This document shows positions 7,761-16,893 of a stretch of 18,701 bases of DNA, piece by piece. The DNA comes from Lentisphaerota bacterium (lineage in GTDB: Bacteria > Verrucomicrobiota > Kiritimatiellia > RFP12 > JAAYLN01). The notes under the pieces were generated by a model. The model searched no databases, was not told the origin of the DNA, and was given only the letters and a program-made list of their open reading frames with translations. Location: NCBI GenBank assembly GCA_012514915.1, contig JAAYZJ010000392.1:1-18701 (forward strand), in the 5' to 3' direction. A program made the position numbers and the translations under genes. Positions within the stretch are counted from its first letter, which is position 1, and every line of letters starts with the position of its first letter.

Positions 7761-7784
7761 TTAATCGGGCGCGTTGGGTAAATT
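7756..7784 (+). promoter_or_regulatory. Candidate proBA promoter
   Basis: TTGAGT (7756-7761, 4 of 6 to the -35 consensus), a 17-bp spacer, then TAAATT (7779-7784, 4 of 6 to the -10 consensus). Transcription would begin near 7791, giving a very short leader if translation starts at GTG 7800 or about 24 nt if it starts at ATG 7815. I found no comparably clear promoter for waaA on the other strand. Confidence 0.45.
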
Positions 7785-7799
7785 GTAACGGTTCGACAA

Positions 7800-8630
7800 G
7801 TGGATCCCCGTGTCATGCAAAACAATTTGAAATACCGACAGTTTCTTTCCGAATCGCGGCGGGTCGTCGTCAAGATCGGCACCCGCGTGATCGCCCAGCG
7901 CACGGGACGGCCCGACATGCGGCAGTTGCACCGGCTGGTGGCGCAGGTCGCCGCGATCAAGCGCGCGGGCATGGAGGTGGTCATCGTCACGTCGGGCGCG
8001 GTCGGCGCCGGCATGGAGGCGCTGGGCATCCGCGAGCGTCCCACCCTCGTCTCCGATCTACAGATGTGCGCCGCCGTGGGGCAGGCCCGCCTGATGGCCT
8101 CCTACACCAAGCTGTTCATGGACTACAAGCAGCGGGTTGGGCAGGTTCTGCTGACGCACGACGATTTCGATCACCGGGTGCGCAACGCCAACGCCAAGCG
8201 GACGATGGAGCACCTGCTGCGGGCCGGCGTAGTGCCGATCGTCAACGAGAACGATGTCGTCGCCGACGAGGAACTGAAGGCGGAGCTGTCGTTCGGCGAC
8301 AACGATTTCCTCGCCGCCCTGGTCGTCAAATTGATCCGGGCGGACTTGCTGGTGATCCTCTCGACGGTCGACGGCGTGCTGCGCATGGACGGCAAGGCCG
8401 GGCGCCGTCTCCCCTGCATCGACAAGATCGGGCCCGACGTCCTCAAACTCGTCAACCCCGGCGCCAGCGCCCTCTCCAAGGGGGGGATGGATTCGAAGCT
8501 CCGCTCGGCGGCGATCGCCGCCAAGGCCGGCTGCTCCGTCGTCATCGGCAACGGGCGCAAGGCGGACACGCTGACGGACATCGTAGCGGGTAAGGATGTC
8601 GGCACGCTGATTCTCAGTTCACCGCTTTAA
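7800..8630 (+). CDS. proB: Glutamate 5-kinase ProB (short form, no PUA domain)
   Basis: ProB phosphorylates L-glutamate to gamma-glutamyl phosphate, the first and feedback-controlled step of proline synthesis. The amino-acid-kinase domain is complete: VVVKIGTRVI near the N-terminus, VIVTSGAVGAGMEALG, AAVGQARLM, the glutamate-binding VPIVNENDVV, FGDNDFLAALV, LVILSTVDGVL and SKGGMDSKL. At 276 aa it lacks the C-terminal PUA domain of the ~367-aa E. coli enzyme, as in many bacteria. The start could be GTG 7800 or ATG 7815; neither has a clear Shine-Dalgarno, and the shorter version (271 aa) still keeps all motifs. It is 15 bp upstream of proA, in an operon. Confidence 0.95.
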   Translation: MDPRVMQNNLKYRQFLSESRRVVVKIGTRVIAQRTGRPDMRQLHRLVAQVAAIKRAGMEVVIVTSGAVGAGMEALGIRERPTLVSDLQMCAAVGQARLMASYTKLFMDYKQRVGQVLLTHDDFDHRVRNANAKRTMEHLLRAGVVPIVNENDVVADEELKAELSFGDNDFLAALVVKLIRADLLVILSTVDGVLRMDGKAGRRLPCIDKIGPDVLKLVNPGASALSKGGMDSKLRSAAIAAKAGCSVVIGNGRKADTLTDIVAGKDVGTLILSSPL

Positions 8631-8645
8631 CGGGGAGGGAGGGGC

Positions 8646-9902
8646 ATGAACCTTCACGAGCAGATCCGCACTCTGGGGGACAACGCCCTGGAGGCCTCGC
8701 GACGCCTGGCGTCCATGAGCACGCGCCGCAAGAACATCGCCCTGCGCGCCATGGCCGCGGCGGTCGACACGCAGCGCGACCTGATCAAGGCCGCCAACGA
8801 CCGCGACCTTCAGCTAGGGCGCGAGGCCGGCCTCTCGGCGGCGCTGCTCGACCGTCTGTCCCTGACGGACAAGCGGCTGGATGGAATCATCCGCGGGCTG
8901 CGCGACGTGGCCGACCTGCCCGATCCCGTGGGGCGTTGCCTCGGCCGACGGCGGCGGCCCAACGGCCTGGTCATCCTCAAGCAGCGGGTGCCGATCGGAG
9001 TGATCGTCATCATCTACGAGTCGCGGCCGAACGTGACCGCCGACGCCGCGGCACTCTGCGTCAAGACCGGCAATGCCGTCATCCTGCGGGGCGGCAAGGA
9101 TGCGTACCACTCGAACCAGGCGCTGGCCGAGGCCCTGGCGGCCGGCAGCGCCGAGGCCGGGCTGCCCGCGTGCGCCGTGCAGTGCGTCGCGACGACCGAC
9201 CGCGACGCCGTCCGTGAACTGGTTCAGATGGACGACCGGGTCGATCTGGTCATTCCCCGCGGGGGCGAGTCGCTGATCCGCGCCGTGGTCGAGCAGGCCC
9301 GCGTTCCCGTCATCAAGCACTACAAGGGGGTTTGCCACATCTACGTGGACGAGTCGGCCGACCTTGACATGGCGCTGGCGATCTTCGAGAACGCCAAGTG
9401 CCAGCGGCCGGGAGTCTGCAATGCCGTCGAGACCCTCCTCGTGCATGTCGGCATCGCGCCGGCCTTCCTGCCCCAGTTGGCCGAGCGGTGCCGCCGCCAG
9501 CATGTCGAGGTGCGGGCCGATGAGGCGGCCTGCGCCATCGTGCCCGACTTCAAGCCCGCCGCGGAGGCAGACTGGGGCGCCGAGTATCTCGACCGGATCG
9601 TGGCGCTGCGCGTCGTGCCCGACACCGAGTCGGCCATCGCGCACATCAACGCGTATGGCTCGCGCCACTCCGATGCGATCCTGACCCGCGACGAACAGGC
9701 GGCCAAGGCCTTCACGCGCGAAGTCGATTCGGCCGCGGTCTACGTCAACGCATCGACGCGCTTCACCGACGGTGGCGAGTTCGGCATGGGGGCGGAGATG
9801 GGGATCAGCACCGACAAGCTCCACGCCCGCGGGCCGATGGGGCTCGAGGAGCTGACCACCTACAAATACGTCATCCAGGGCAACGGCCAAATCCGCGCCT
9901 GA
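8646..9902 (+). CDS. proA: Gamma-glutamyl phosphate reductase ProA
   Basis: ProA reduces gamma-glutamyl phosphate with NADPH to glutamate-5-semialdehyde, the second step of proline synthesis, and likely works with ProB to channel the labile intermediate. Length is 418 aa, matching E. coli (417). It is an aldehyde-dehydrogenase-superfamily protein: PIGVIVIIYESRPNVTADAA (~116-135), GNAVILRGGKDA (~142-153), DLVIPRGGESLI (~200-211), and the catalytic Cys258 in RPGVCNAVETLLVH. A C-terminal GAEMGISTDKLHARGPMG block is typical of ProA. A very strong purine-rich Shine-Dalgarno (GGGGAGGGAGGGG, about 8632-8644) precedes the ATG. The downstream deaminase starts 23 bp later. Confidence 0.97.
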   Translation: MNLHEQIRTLGDNALEASRRLASMSTRRKNIALRAMAAAVDTQRDLIKAANDRDLQLGREAGLSAALLDRLSLTDKRLDGIIRGLRDVADLPDPVGRCLGRRRRPNGLVILKQRVPIGVIVIIYESRPNVTADAAALCVKTGNAVILRGGKDAYHSNQALAEALAAGSAEAGLPACAVQCVATTDRDAVRELVQMDDRVDLVIPRGGESLIRAVVEQARVPVIKHYKGVCHIYVDESADLDMALAIFENAKCQRPGVCNAVETLLVHVGIAPAFLPQLAERCRRQHVEVRADEAACAIVPDFKPAAEADWGAEYLDRIVALRVVPDTESAIAHINAYGSRHSDAILTRDEQAAKAFTREVDSAAVYVNASTRFTDGGEFGMGAEMGISTDKLHARGPMGLEELTTYKYVIQGNGQIRA

Positions 9903-9925
9903 TTCCGCCAGGAGCCTCGACCCGC

Positions 9926-11218
9926 GTGAATGCTCTCCTGATCCGCCAGGCCCTGCTCGACAACCGCCCGGTCGATGTCCGGATCGAGAACGGCTGCTTA
10001 ACCCAGATCGCCCCGCGGATCGACGCGCCTGGCGCCGAGGTCATCGACGGGCGGGGCAAGGCCATCGTGCCGCCGTTCTACAACGCCCACGGCCATGCGG
10101 CCATGACGCTATTCCGCGGCTTTGCCGACGACATCGAGCTTTTTCCCTGGCTGCAGGAGCATGTCTGGCCGGCCGAGGCGATGCTGACGCCGGAGGATGT
10201 CGCCTGCGCGACGCGGCTGGCGATCATTGAAATGATCCGCGGCGGCACGGTCTTTTTCAACGACATGTACTGGGAACCAGCCACGGTCGCACAGGTGGCC
10301 GACGAAATGGGGATGCGCGCCGCGATCGGTCGCCTGTTCATCGAGGAGCGCCCCGGACACGTCCGGCCGGTCTGCCAGCGCAAGTCGGAGGAGCTCGAGG
10401 CCATCGCGCCCGGGCTCTCCAACCGCATCCAGATCACCTTCGCGCCGCATGCGATCTACACGGTGAGCGGCATCACCCTGCGCCGGATCGCCGACCAGGC
10501 GCGCGACGCAGGGCAGATGATCCACATCCACGCCGCCGAGACGGTCGCTGAGTGCGACGCCTGCCGGCGCGAGCATGGGCTCACACCGATCGCCTGGCTC
10601 GACGCCTGCGGCCTGCTCGGGCCGCGCACCGTCCTGGCCCATGCCGTCCACCTGACCGATGCCGACATCGCCTTGATCCGCGACCGCCGGGCGGTGATCG
10701 CCCACATGCCCGTCTCCAATGCCAAGCTGGGATCGGGTCGGTTCCGTTTCGAGGCCGTGGTGGAGCAGGCCGGTTGCCGCACGACACTGGGAACCGACGG
10801 CTGCGCCTCGAACAACAACCTCTCGATGTTCGACGAGATGAAGCACGCGGCCCTGTCGGCCAAGCTACAGGCCGGCAACCCCGTCGCCGGGCATGCGCAG
10901 ACGGTGCTCGACTGCGCCACGCGTCACGGTGCGGAGGCCTTCGGCATCGAGGCGGGAGTCATCGCCGAGGGGAAACGCGCCGACGTCCTGCTCGTCGACC
11001 TCGACCATCCCTTGATGGTACCCTGCTTCCACCTGGCCTCGAACCTGGTCTATTCGGCCGACACGGCGGTGGTCGACACCGTCATCTGCGACGGCCGCGT
11101 GCTGATGAAGCACCGCAGGATTCCCGGCGAGGAGGCGATCGTCGCCGCGATGCGCGAAGTCGCCCGGAAGTATGCGTCGCTAGCCCTGGGCGGCCGGCGG
11201 GCGGTCGGCGCCCTGTAA
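9926..11218 (+). CDS. mtaD: 5-methylthioadenosine/S-adenosylhomocysteine deaminase-type amidohydrolase
   Basis: This is an amidohydrolase of the MtaD/TrzN-like group, probably deaminating S-adenosylhomocysteine, methylthioadenosine or a related adenosine. Metal and active-site marks are complete: NAHGHAAMTLFRG with His55 and His57, IHAAET with His202 and Glu205, AHAVHL with His239, and GTDGCASNNNLSMFDEM with Asp291. The 430-aa length is standard. Translation starts at GTG 9926, with CAGGAG at 9909-9914, 11 nt upstream; no upstream alternative exists. It follows proA by 23 bp and may be co-transcribed, though there is no pathway link. Its 3' end overlaps the convergent adenine deaminase stub by about 39 bp. 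Which purine substrate is used cannot be decided from sequence; other deaminases in the group act on triazines and guanine. Confidence 0.88.
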   Translation: MNALLIRQALLDNRPVDVRIENGCLTQIAPRIDAPGAEVIDGRGKAIVPPFYNAHGHAAMTLFRGFADDIELFPWLQEHVWPAEAMLTPEDVACATRLAIIEMIRGGTVFFNDMYWEPATVAQVADEMGMRAAIGRLFIEERPGHVRPVCQRKSEELEAIAPGLSNRIQITFAPHAIYTVSGITLRRIADQARDAGQMIHIHAAETVAECDACRREHGLTPIAWLDACGLLGPRTVLAHAVHLTDADIALIRDRRAVIAHMPVSNAKLGSGRFRFEAVVEQAGCRTTLGTDGCASNNNLSMFDEMKHAALSAKLQAGNPVAGHAQTVLDCATRHGAEAFGIEAGVIAEGKRADVLLVDLDHPLMVPCFHLASNLVYSADTAVVDTVICDGRVLMKHRRIPGEEAIVAAMREVARKYASLALGGRRAVGAL

Positions 11219-11437
11219 CAAGGCGATGGCGCCCACATCGAACAAACCCTTGTCGGTCAGCTTGAGGGCGGGGATGAGCGGCAGGGCCATGAACGAGAGG
11301 GTCATGAACGGAGCATGCAGCGAGGACCCCAGCGCCTTGACGCTCCGGTCGCACGCGGCATACTGCGCCGCGACGAAGGTGCGCACGGCGACGGCATCGA
11401 CCAGAAACCCCGAAAGGGCACGCCGTCGGGATTTCAC
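11180..11437 (-). pseudogene. Stub matching only the C-terminus of adenine deaminase
   Basis: The 85-aa frame has, at residues ~31-72, the pattern of the last part of bacterial adenine deaminase (Ade, ~550-600 aa): KALGSSLHAPFMTLSFMALP, then IPALKLTDKGLFDV. The metal-binding amidohydrolase core is absent, and I see no other ade segment in the window, so deaminase activity is not possible from this alone. The first ~30 residues are basic and also partly ade-like (helical, ends AACDRSVKALG). The GTG start overlaps the TGA of the peptidase gene as GTGA, with AGGAG about 5 nt upstream, so it could be translated by coupling. Its end overlaps the convergent mtaD-type gene by 39 bp. The most likely explanation is a decayed ade remnant; a retained small protein is a less likely alternative. 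Confidence 0.75.
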
Positions 11438-14400
11438 GGGTTCTCCTGTTCAACGACCAGGCGGAAGAAGCCGCTCGCGCCAGTTGCCTCGGGCATGTAG
11501 ACCATCAGAGTGTCGCCGCCGGCCACGCCTGCCCAGCCGGGCACCGGCCGCCAGTCGGGCACGGGCGTCAGGGCGGGCGTGTGCAGCAGGGTGTAGCGCC
11601 GTCCCGCCAGGCCGAGCCAGACGATGCCCACACCGCCGCCGGGACCGGCCGGGGACGTTTGCAGGCGGAGAACCGACCGGGCGTCGGCAGCATCGGTGCC
11701 GGCCAATTCCTCGTCACGGTTGGCGAAGCCGTCGCCGTCCCAGTCGCTGCCGGGTTCCAGCACGAGCACGGCTGCGCCGGTCATTAGGCTGCTGTTGCCG
11801 ACGTGATCGACCGCATAGACCCACACGCAGTTGGTTGCGTTCATGCGGGACGCCGCGATCGTCGCCTGCGTGTCCGCCGTCATCAGGGACGGAATCAGCA
11901 GATCGGGGGCCTGGACAAGGAGTTGGTAGACGAACACGCCGGAGCCCGCGTCGGTGAAACCATCCCAGTGCGCCGCGAGCTGGCCGCCGGTCAAGTAGTC
12001 GCCGAACGGACTGCGGGAAACCTCGAGCCACGCCTGCGAGGCGTCGGGCGGTGTGGCGTCGATGCGGTAAGGACCGCGGCGAACCGCGGAAGACCGATTG
12101 CCGGCGGCGTCGAGCGCCTGGACGGCGAACCACAGGTTGGATCCTTCGCTGGCCGCCAGGGACACAGCCGACCGCGTGACGATCGGCGCGTCGTCGAGCA
12201 GGTCGTCCGGATCCCCTGACAACCGGGCGCGGTAGCGGACGCCGCCGATACCCAGCCCATCCCCGGCCGGGTTCCAGGCCGCCCCGAAGGCGGTGTTCCG
12301 GCTCCAGACCGACGGAGCGTGCGTCGTGCTGGCCAGACCGTTCGGCGGCTCGGGGGGCTCGTTGTCGATGAGGAAGGGGGCTGAACTCCGCGGGGCCGAC
12401 GTGAACCAGGCGTTGCTGGCGAGCACCAGCACGCGGGCGGCTGGCACGAGAGACGGCAGCGCGGGGCTCGTGCCGCGCGTGTCCCACTGGACCGTGACGA
12501 CATTCGTCCCTGAGACGCTCCCCTCGCGTGTCGGAATAGGGCCCAGCACGGCATGGGCGGTGTCCAGCACTGGCTGCCCGAACGCGGCCGATGGCGCGTT
12601 CAGCAGGGGGAGGGCCGGCGGGGCGGTCGCATCGGCAGCGTAGCGGATGCTCAGGGTGAGCGGTTCGCCGTCGTGCTCGGCCACCGGCACACGGATCGCG
12701 ACCGTGCCCTCGCCGTTGGTCGACGACTGCCAGGCTTCGGGGACCCCGACCCAGGGGATGGCCCGCGGGCGCGCCCGCACCTCGGTGCGAAGACGGGGCT
12801 GGACGGGGTCGTTGGAGAGGAGGAGCAGGTGTTCGCGCAGCTCGCGCGGGGAGTCGGCCGGTGCCTGGATCTGCAGGGACAGCGCCTCATGTTCCGGGAA
12901 GCCGAGGATTCCGTCGGCACGGACAGGTGTCAGCCAGTCCAGTCCCGGCACGGTGGCGAGGGGCGCGATCTCGATGTCGTCGAGATAGACGCCTTCGCCG
13001 TCGGTGTTGTTGTCGCCTCCATAGACGAAACGGAGGCAAACTTGCCGGCCGGCGTAGGGGGAGAGGTCGAACGTCGCGGAACGCCACCCTTCGGATCCGT
13101 TGCCCGCAAAGCAGGGGGTGTCCTGCGGCCATGGCGCGTAGGTCCAGCCGGTTTGCCGGTGCGTGTAGGGGCCGGGCAGCGGCTGGTAGGCCGTCCCCGC
13201 GTTTGTCGAGATTTCCACGATCATGCTGTCGTAGGCGTAACCGGGATGGCTGGTGTCGAGCTCGCTGGCGATCCAGTAGCGGAACGCGAGCGTGGCCGCG
13301 TCGTCCGGAGTGAACAGGGGGGATCGCAGCCCGGCATAGACCGCCGGCGCGGTGTAATTCCCGGCCGAACGGGGCGCACCGCGCAGCGAGCCCGGCGGCG
13401 AGGCGAACCGGTTGGTCGCCAGGATCCAGGGTTGTCCGCGCGCGTCGAAACGCCAGGTGTTGGTGGCCTCGGCGGTACCCGCCTCGAAGACGGCGCGGTG
13501 CAGGAGCCAATGCAGGGGGGCGTTCCCGCTGTTGGTCACGGCCGACTGGACGGTGAGGCTGGCGCCGCGCGGCACATCGCAGGCCAGCACGGGGGCGGGG
13601 CCGAAGCCGGCCCGCGGGTAGACGAGGTCGAGGGCGAACGGGCCTTGCAGCGCCGTCCGTCCACCGGGGTCGGCGGCCTCGATCTGGTAGACGATCCGGT
13701 CGCCGGCGGTGGCGGCGCAGGCGATGGATCCGGTGTGGCTGCCGGCGGCGTCGAGGGCCATGGACTGGGTGTGCCAGTCGCCACCGTTTAACTGCCAGCG
13801 CACCTGCGCCGACTGGACGCCGTGCGTGTCGTGGATGCGCGCCGTGATCGCGTAGGGGGGCGGTCCGCCCTGGATCGCCTCCAGCCGCGTGTGCCGGATG
13901 GAGGGGGGGGCCGGGAACGAGAGTGGACTCGTTGGATCGCACAGGTCCTCGAACTCCTCGGCCGTCGTGAATCCGTCGTCATCGCTGTCGTCTACGGGGC
14001 CGACGCGCCCGGGCGCGCCGTAGTAGCGCATCTCCCACCAATCGGCGAGCCCGTTGGCGTCGGTGTCGAGATCCGCGGGCAGGTAGCGCGCCTCGGCCAG
14101 GATCGGCGCGGTCATGGCGATACCGGAGACGGGGTTCTGCGCGGGGGCCGTGTCGGACGGCTGCCGCCGTCCGTTGAGCGACCAGTCGGCGAACCGGTAT
14201 TCCACCCCCTCGTGGACATGGACGCCGGGGGCCGTTGCCGTCTGGCCCGGCTGGTCGACGTTGTACCAGGTCGCCTGGTCCAGCCAGCCGGGAATTGTGG
14301 AGGCCTGCCGCAGCCGGAAGGCATCGATCCACTGCCAAACGAGTTGCGACGTTGTCCGTAGTGTGAAGCAGTTGGTGGGCCCTGTCGTCGCGCCGACGCT

Positions 14401-16863
14401 GCCCGTGCCGGTCGAGCCGAGGCAGAAGCGGCTGGCTTCGCTCGACAGCAGCACCCGGCCAGGCACCTGGGCGCGCACCACGTTGCCGGAGGCGATGGTG
14501 TGTGTTCCATAGGCGGGTTCCGACTCTCCGTAGGCCCCCGGAACCCCTGCGACCGTCAGCGCGACGGCTTCGGTGACCGTCATGCGCTGCGGCGCTTCGG
14601 CCGGCCATTGCACCGTCTGTCCGGCAAGTGTCTCGGCGTGCAGGGTATAGTCGATCGCGGTGCCCATGGGAAGCGGCGCGAGACCGGTCGCGTGCCGCAG
14701 GCGGCCCTGGTGGGGCAGGGCGTTGGTGCGGGCGAGCCCCGCCGGGTCGTCGAGACGGCGCCAGACGATGCGCGGCGAGCTGCGGTCGACGAGCCCCGGC
14801 GGCCCGATGTCGGCGGTGATCGTCAGGGGGTGCCCCGGATAGGTGAAGGGCTGCAAGCCCGGCGTCTCGAGGGTGGGCAGCGTGTCCAGCAGCCGCGCGG
14901 CAAAGGGCGTGGCCGGGTCGCCGAACAGGTTCAACTCGTAGAAGATCCACCGGTGAACAGTGCCCGAGAATGGATTGACGTACAGCCGCAGACTTTCGCG
15001 CGACCGTGCCTGGATCTCGCCAAGCGTGTAGGCCGAGCCGCTGAAGACCGCATCCCAGAACTTCCGGTGGAAGAACTGGGAGGGGCCGTCGACGAGTTCG
15101 CGGTACCCCCATCCGTAGCGCGAGTTCACCACGGCGGCGAACGGGCCACCGCCCGAGACGGCAAACTGCCTGGCCAGGCAGTCGGGCGTGTCATAGGCGC
15201 CGATGTAGCAGGCCTGCGAATAGATGAAGTAGGGGAGCGTGTTGGTCAGCCCCGCGATGGCCGCGCGGTTGTCCGCCTGCTTCAGATCCAACTTGAAGCC
15301 GATTTGCTCGGCGCCGTGGCCGAGATGATTGATGACATGGAGATTCGCGTTCAGCCGGCGCAGCATCTCCGAGGCCGGCCAGCGGTAGCCCGGTGCGTCG
15401 TAGAGCGTGTCGCGGGTGTCGAGGCTGGCGTTCAGATAGGAGGACTGGAACCCCAGGCTGTTGATGCCGCCGCTTCCCGCGCCGAGCCGGATTTGCTCCA
15501 TGGCGCCGGTTGCGTATTCGGCCGAGCCGCCGAACCCCAGCCACTCGCCGACGTGCGTGACCGGGCGCAACTCCTCGGGCTGCCGCGCCTCGTAGGCCAG
15601 CGTCTTGCGCACGAGCCGGGATACCTCGCCGGTCGAGACGGCTGGATATCGCCCCACGAAGACCTCGGCCACGAGATCGACGTCGCCCCCGTCGTCGCCA
15701 TCGCCGATCTCGCCGTAGATCCCGTCGCCATCGCCGTCGAAACTGCCGTCGAGACAGCCGTAGTAGACGCTGTCGGCGGGGATCAGGTCGGTTGCCGCCG
15801 AAAAGGAGCAGTAGAGCTTGCGGGTGGGAACCAGCGGCGGCGTCCCGACCAGCAGCACGTAGCGCGTCTCCCACTGGTCGTAGGCGTCGCGGATGAAGGC
15901 GCGCACCCGCTCGGCCGCGTCGCGCCCGGCGTACTGGCTTTGGATCCATTCGACCGCCACGGCGGTCGAGTTCAGTCCGGAGGCTCGCCGGGCGGCGGAC
16001 AGCGCCTCCAGATTCCATGGCGCAGGGGTGTTGGTGATGAAAGCGGCGGGAGCGATGATGACATGTTCGAAGGGGCCTGCGGGTTCCTGGGGCACCGTCA
16101 AGGCCGCGGTGTCCTGCAGGACGACAGGCGTGTCCCCGCCGTCCGTGCCACCTGCTCCGGCGCTGGCGGAAGGTTCAATCCGGTGTGCGGGGAGCGGTCC
16201 GGCCGCGCGGAGTGGGCTGGCTGCGGCGAGGGCCTGGGCCTCGGCCAGGGGCCGTTGGCGCGCGGGCCGCCAGCGGCGCGGGTCGGCCGCCGCCGGGTCG
16301 GCTTCCCAGTCGACCTGCACCGTCAGCTCGCGGTGCGCGTGCAGACGGGCGCGGGCCGGTAGATATCGCACGGGATAGAGGACGATCGTCAGCAGCCCCT
16401 CGCCGTGCAGACGGTCGCGCCGGGCACGCTGCACGGACGGCGCGTCCCAGTCGGGGTAGGGGGTGGAGCGCGCGTAAATGGCGGCATTGCGCCGGGCGGG
16501 CGTGGCGGGACGATCCAAGCGGGAGTAGGCGACGGGCTCGTCCGCGTGGGGCACCGCCTGCTCCAGCGGGATCACCGCCGGGGCGTCTCCCCGGATGCGG
16601 ATGGCCCGGGCGCGGCAACCGGCGGGCACGGGCAGCGTCAGGCTGCGGGACGGCAGCATGGGCGCTCCCGGCGTCAGGTCGGGCAGGCAGCCGTCGACCA
16701 TGACCAACGTGCCGTGCGCCGTCGCCTCCAGGCGCGGCGGCTCGAACCGCACGGTCACACGGGTGCCGTCCGGTCCTGTCGACGTGGTCCGCACGCCGTC
16801 CGGCACCGGTGGCGCGGCCAGAAGCGCGGCTGTCCACCAGGTTGCCAGCAGCACTCCAAGCAT
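11434..16863 (-). CDS. Large secreted C25 (gingipain-like) cysteine peptidase, ~1809 aa
   Basis: Start chosen at ATG 16863: it opens a signal peptide (MLGVLLATWWTAALLAA, 1-17), and the longer frame to 16971 would cross the promoter. Layout by residue: N-terminal prodomain-like region ~20-265; C25 catalytic domain ~267-650, with His516 in HLGHG, Cys552 in SQACYIG and the closing NLFGDPATP; inside it an Asp-rich loop (FDGDGDGIYGEIGDGDDGGD, 375-394) likely binding calcium; a beta-sandwich region; a thrombospondin-3-like calcium segment with ADWWE (933-979); an Ig-like domain (~986-1078); a MAM-like or jelly-roll module (~1179-1300, DDIEI); two fibronectin-III-like repeats (~1502-1704); DWDGDGFANRDEE (~1707-1719); and a C-terminal module (~1730-1809). 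Family knowledge predicts a secreted Arg/Lys-type or related endopeptidase, self-processing. No C-terminal membrane anchor is seen, and specificity is unknown. Confidence 0.85.
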   Translation of the reverse strand: MLGVLLATWWTAALLAAPPVPDGVRTTSTGPDGTRVTVRFEPPRLEATAHGTLVMVDGCLPDLTPGAPMLPSRSLTLPVPAGCRARAIRIRGDAPAVIPLEQAVPHADEPVAYSRLDRPATPARRNAAIYARSTPYPDWDAPSVQRARRDRLHGEGLLTIVLYPVRYLPARARLHAHRELTVQVDWEADPAAADPRRWRPARQRPLAEAQALAAASPLRAAGPLPAHRIEPSASAGAGGTDGGDTPVVLQDTAALTVPQEPAGPFEHVIIAPAAFITNTPAPWNLEALSAARRASGLNSTAVAVEWIQSQYAGRDAAERVRAFIRDAYDQWETRYVLLVGTPPLVPTRKLYCSFSAATDLIPADSVYYGCLDGSFDGDGDGIYGEIGDGDDGGDVDLVAEVFVGRYPAVSTGEVSRLVRKTLAYEARQPEELRPVTHVGEWLGFGGSAEYATGAMEQIRLGAGSGGINSLGFQSSYLNASLDTRDTLYDAPGYRWPASEMLRRLNANLHVINHLGHGAEQIGFKLDLKQADNRAAIAGLTNTLPYFIYSQACYIGAYDTPDCLARQFAVSGGGPFAAVVNSRYGWGYRELVDGPSQFFHRKFWDAVFSGSAYTLGEIQARSRESLRLYVNPFSGTVHRWIFYELNLFGDPATPFAARLLDTLPTLETPGLQPFTYPGHPLTITADIGPPGLVDRSSPRIVWRRLDDPAGLARTNALPHQGRLRHATGLAPLPMGTAIDYTLHAETLAGQTVQWPAEAPQRMTVTEAVALTVAGVPGAYGESEPAYGTHTIASGNVVRAQVPGRVLLSSEASRFCLGSTGTGSVGATTGPTNCFTLRTTSQLVWQWIDAFRLRQASTIPGWLDQATWYNVDQPGQTATAPGVHVHEGVEYRFADWSLNGRRQPSDTAPAQNPVSGIAMTAPILAEARYLPADLDTDANGLADWWEMRYYGAPGRVGPVDDSDDDGFTTAEEFEDLCDPTSPLSFPAPPSIRHTRLEAIQGGPPPYAITARIHDTHGVQSAQVRWQLNGGDWHTQSMALDAAGSHTGSIACAATAGDRIVYQIEAADPGGRTALQGPFALDLVYPRAGFGPAPVLACDVPRGASLTVQSAVTNSGNAPLHWLLHRAVFEAGTAEATNTWRFDARGQPWILATNRFASPPGSLRGAPRSAGNYTAPAVYAGLRSPLFTPDDAATLAFRYWIASELDTSHPGYAYDSMIVEISTNAGTAYQPLPGPYTHRQTGWTYAPWPQDTPCFAGNGSEGWRSATFDLSPYAGRQVCLRFVYGGDNNTDGEGVYLDDIEIAPLATVPGLDWLTPVRADGILGFPEHEALSLQIQAPADSPRELREHLLLLSNDPVQPRLRTEVRARPRAIPWVGVPEAWQSSTNGEGTVAIRVPVAEHDGEPLTLSIRYAADATAPPALPLLNAPSAAFGQPVLDTAHAVLGPIPTREGSVSGTNVVTVQWDTRGTSPALPSLVPAARVLVLASNAWFTSAPRSSAPFLIDNEPPEPPNGLASTTHAPSVWSRNTAFGAAWNPAGDGLGIGGVRYRARLSGDPDDLLDDAPIVTRSAVSLAASEGSNLWFAVQALDAAGNRSSAVRRGPYRIDATPPDASQAWLEVSRSPFGDYLTGGQLAAHWDGFTDAGSGVFVYQLLVQAPDLLIPSLMTADTQATIAASRMNATNCVWVYAVDHVGNSSLMTGAAVLVLEPGSDWDGDGFANRDEELAGTDAADARSVLRLQTSPAGPGGGVGIVWLGLAGRRYTLLHTPALTPVPDWRPVPGWAGVAGGDTLMVYMPEATGASGFFRLVVEQENP

Positions 16864-16893
16864 CCGGAATGAACCCGCCCAAAAGATGTTAGG

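Noticed and set aside
14500..16362. 620-aa plus-strand open frame within the peptidase gene
   Set aside because: Arg/Gly-rich with no domain; the minus strand at the same place encodes the C25 catalytic domain with its His and Cys.
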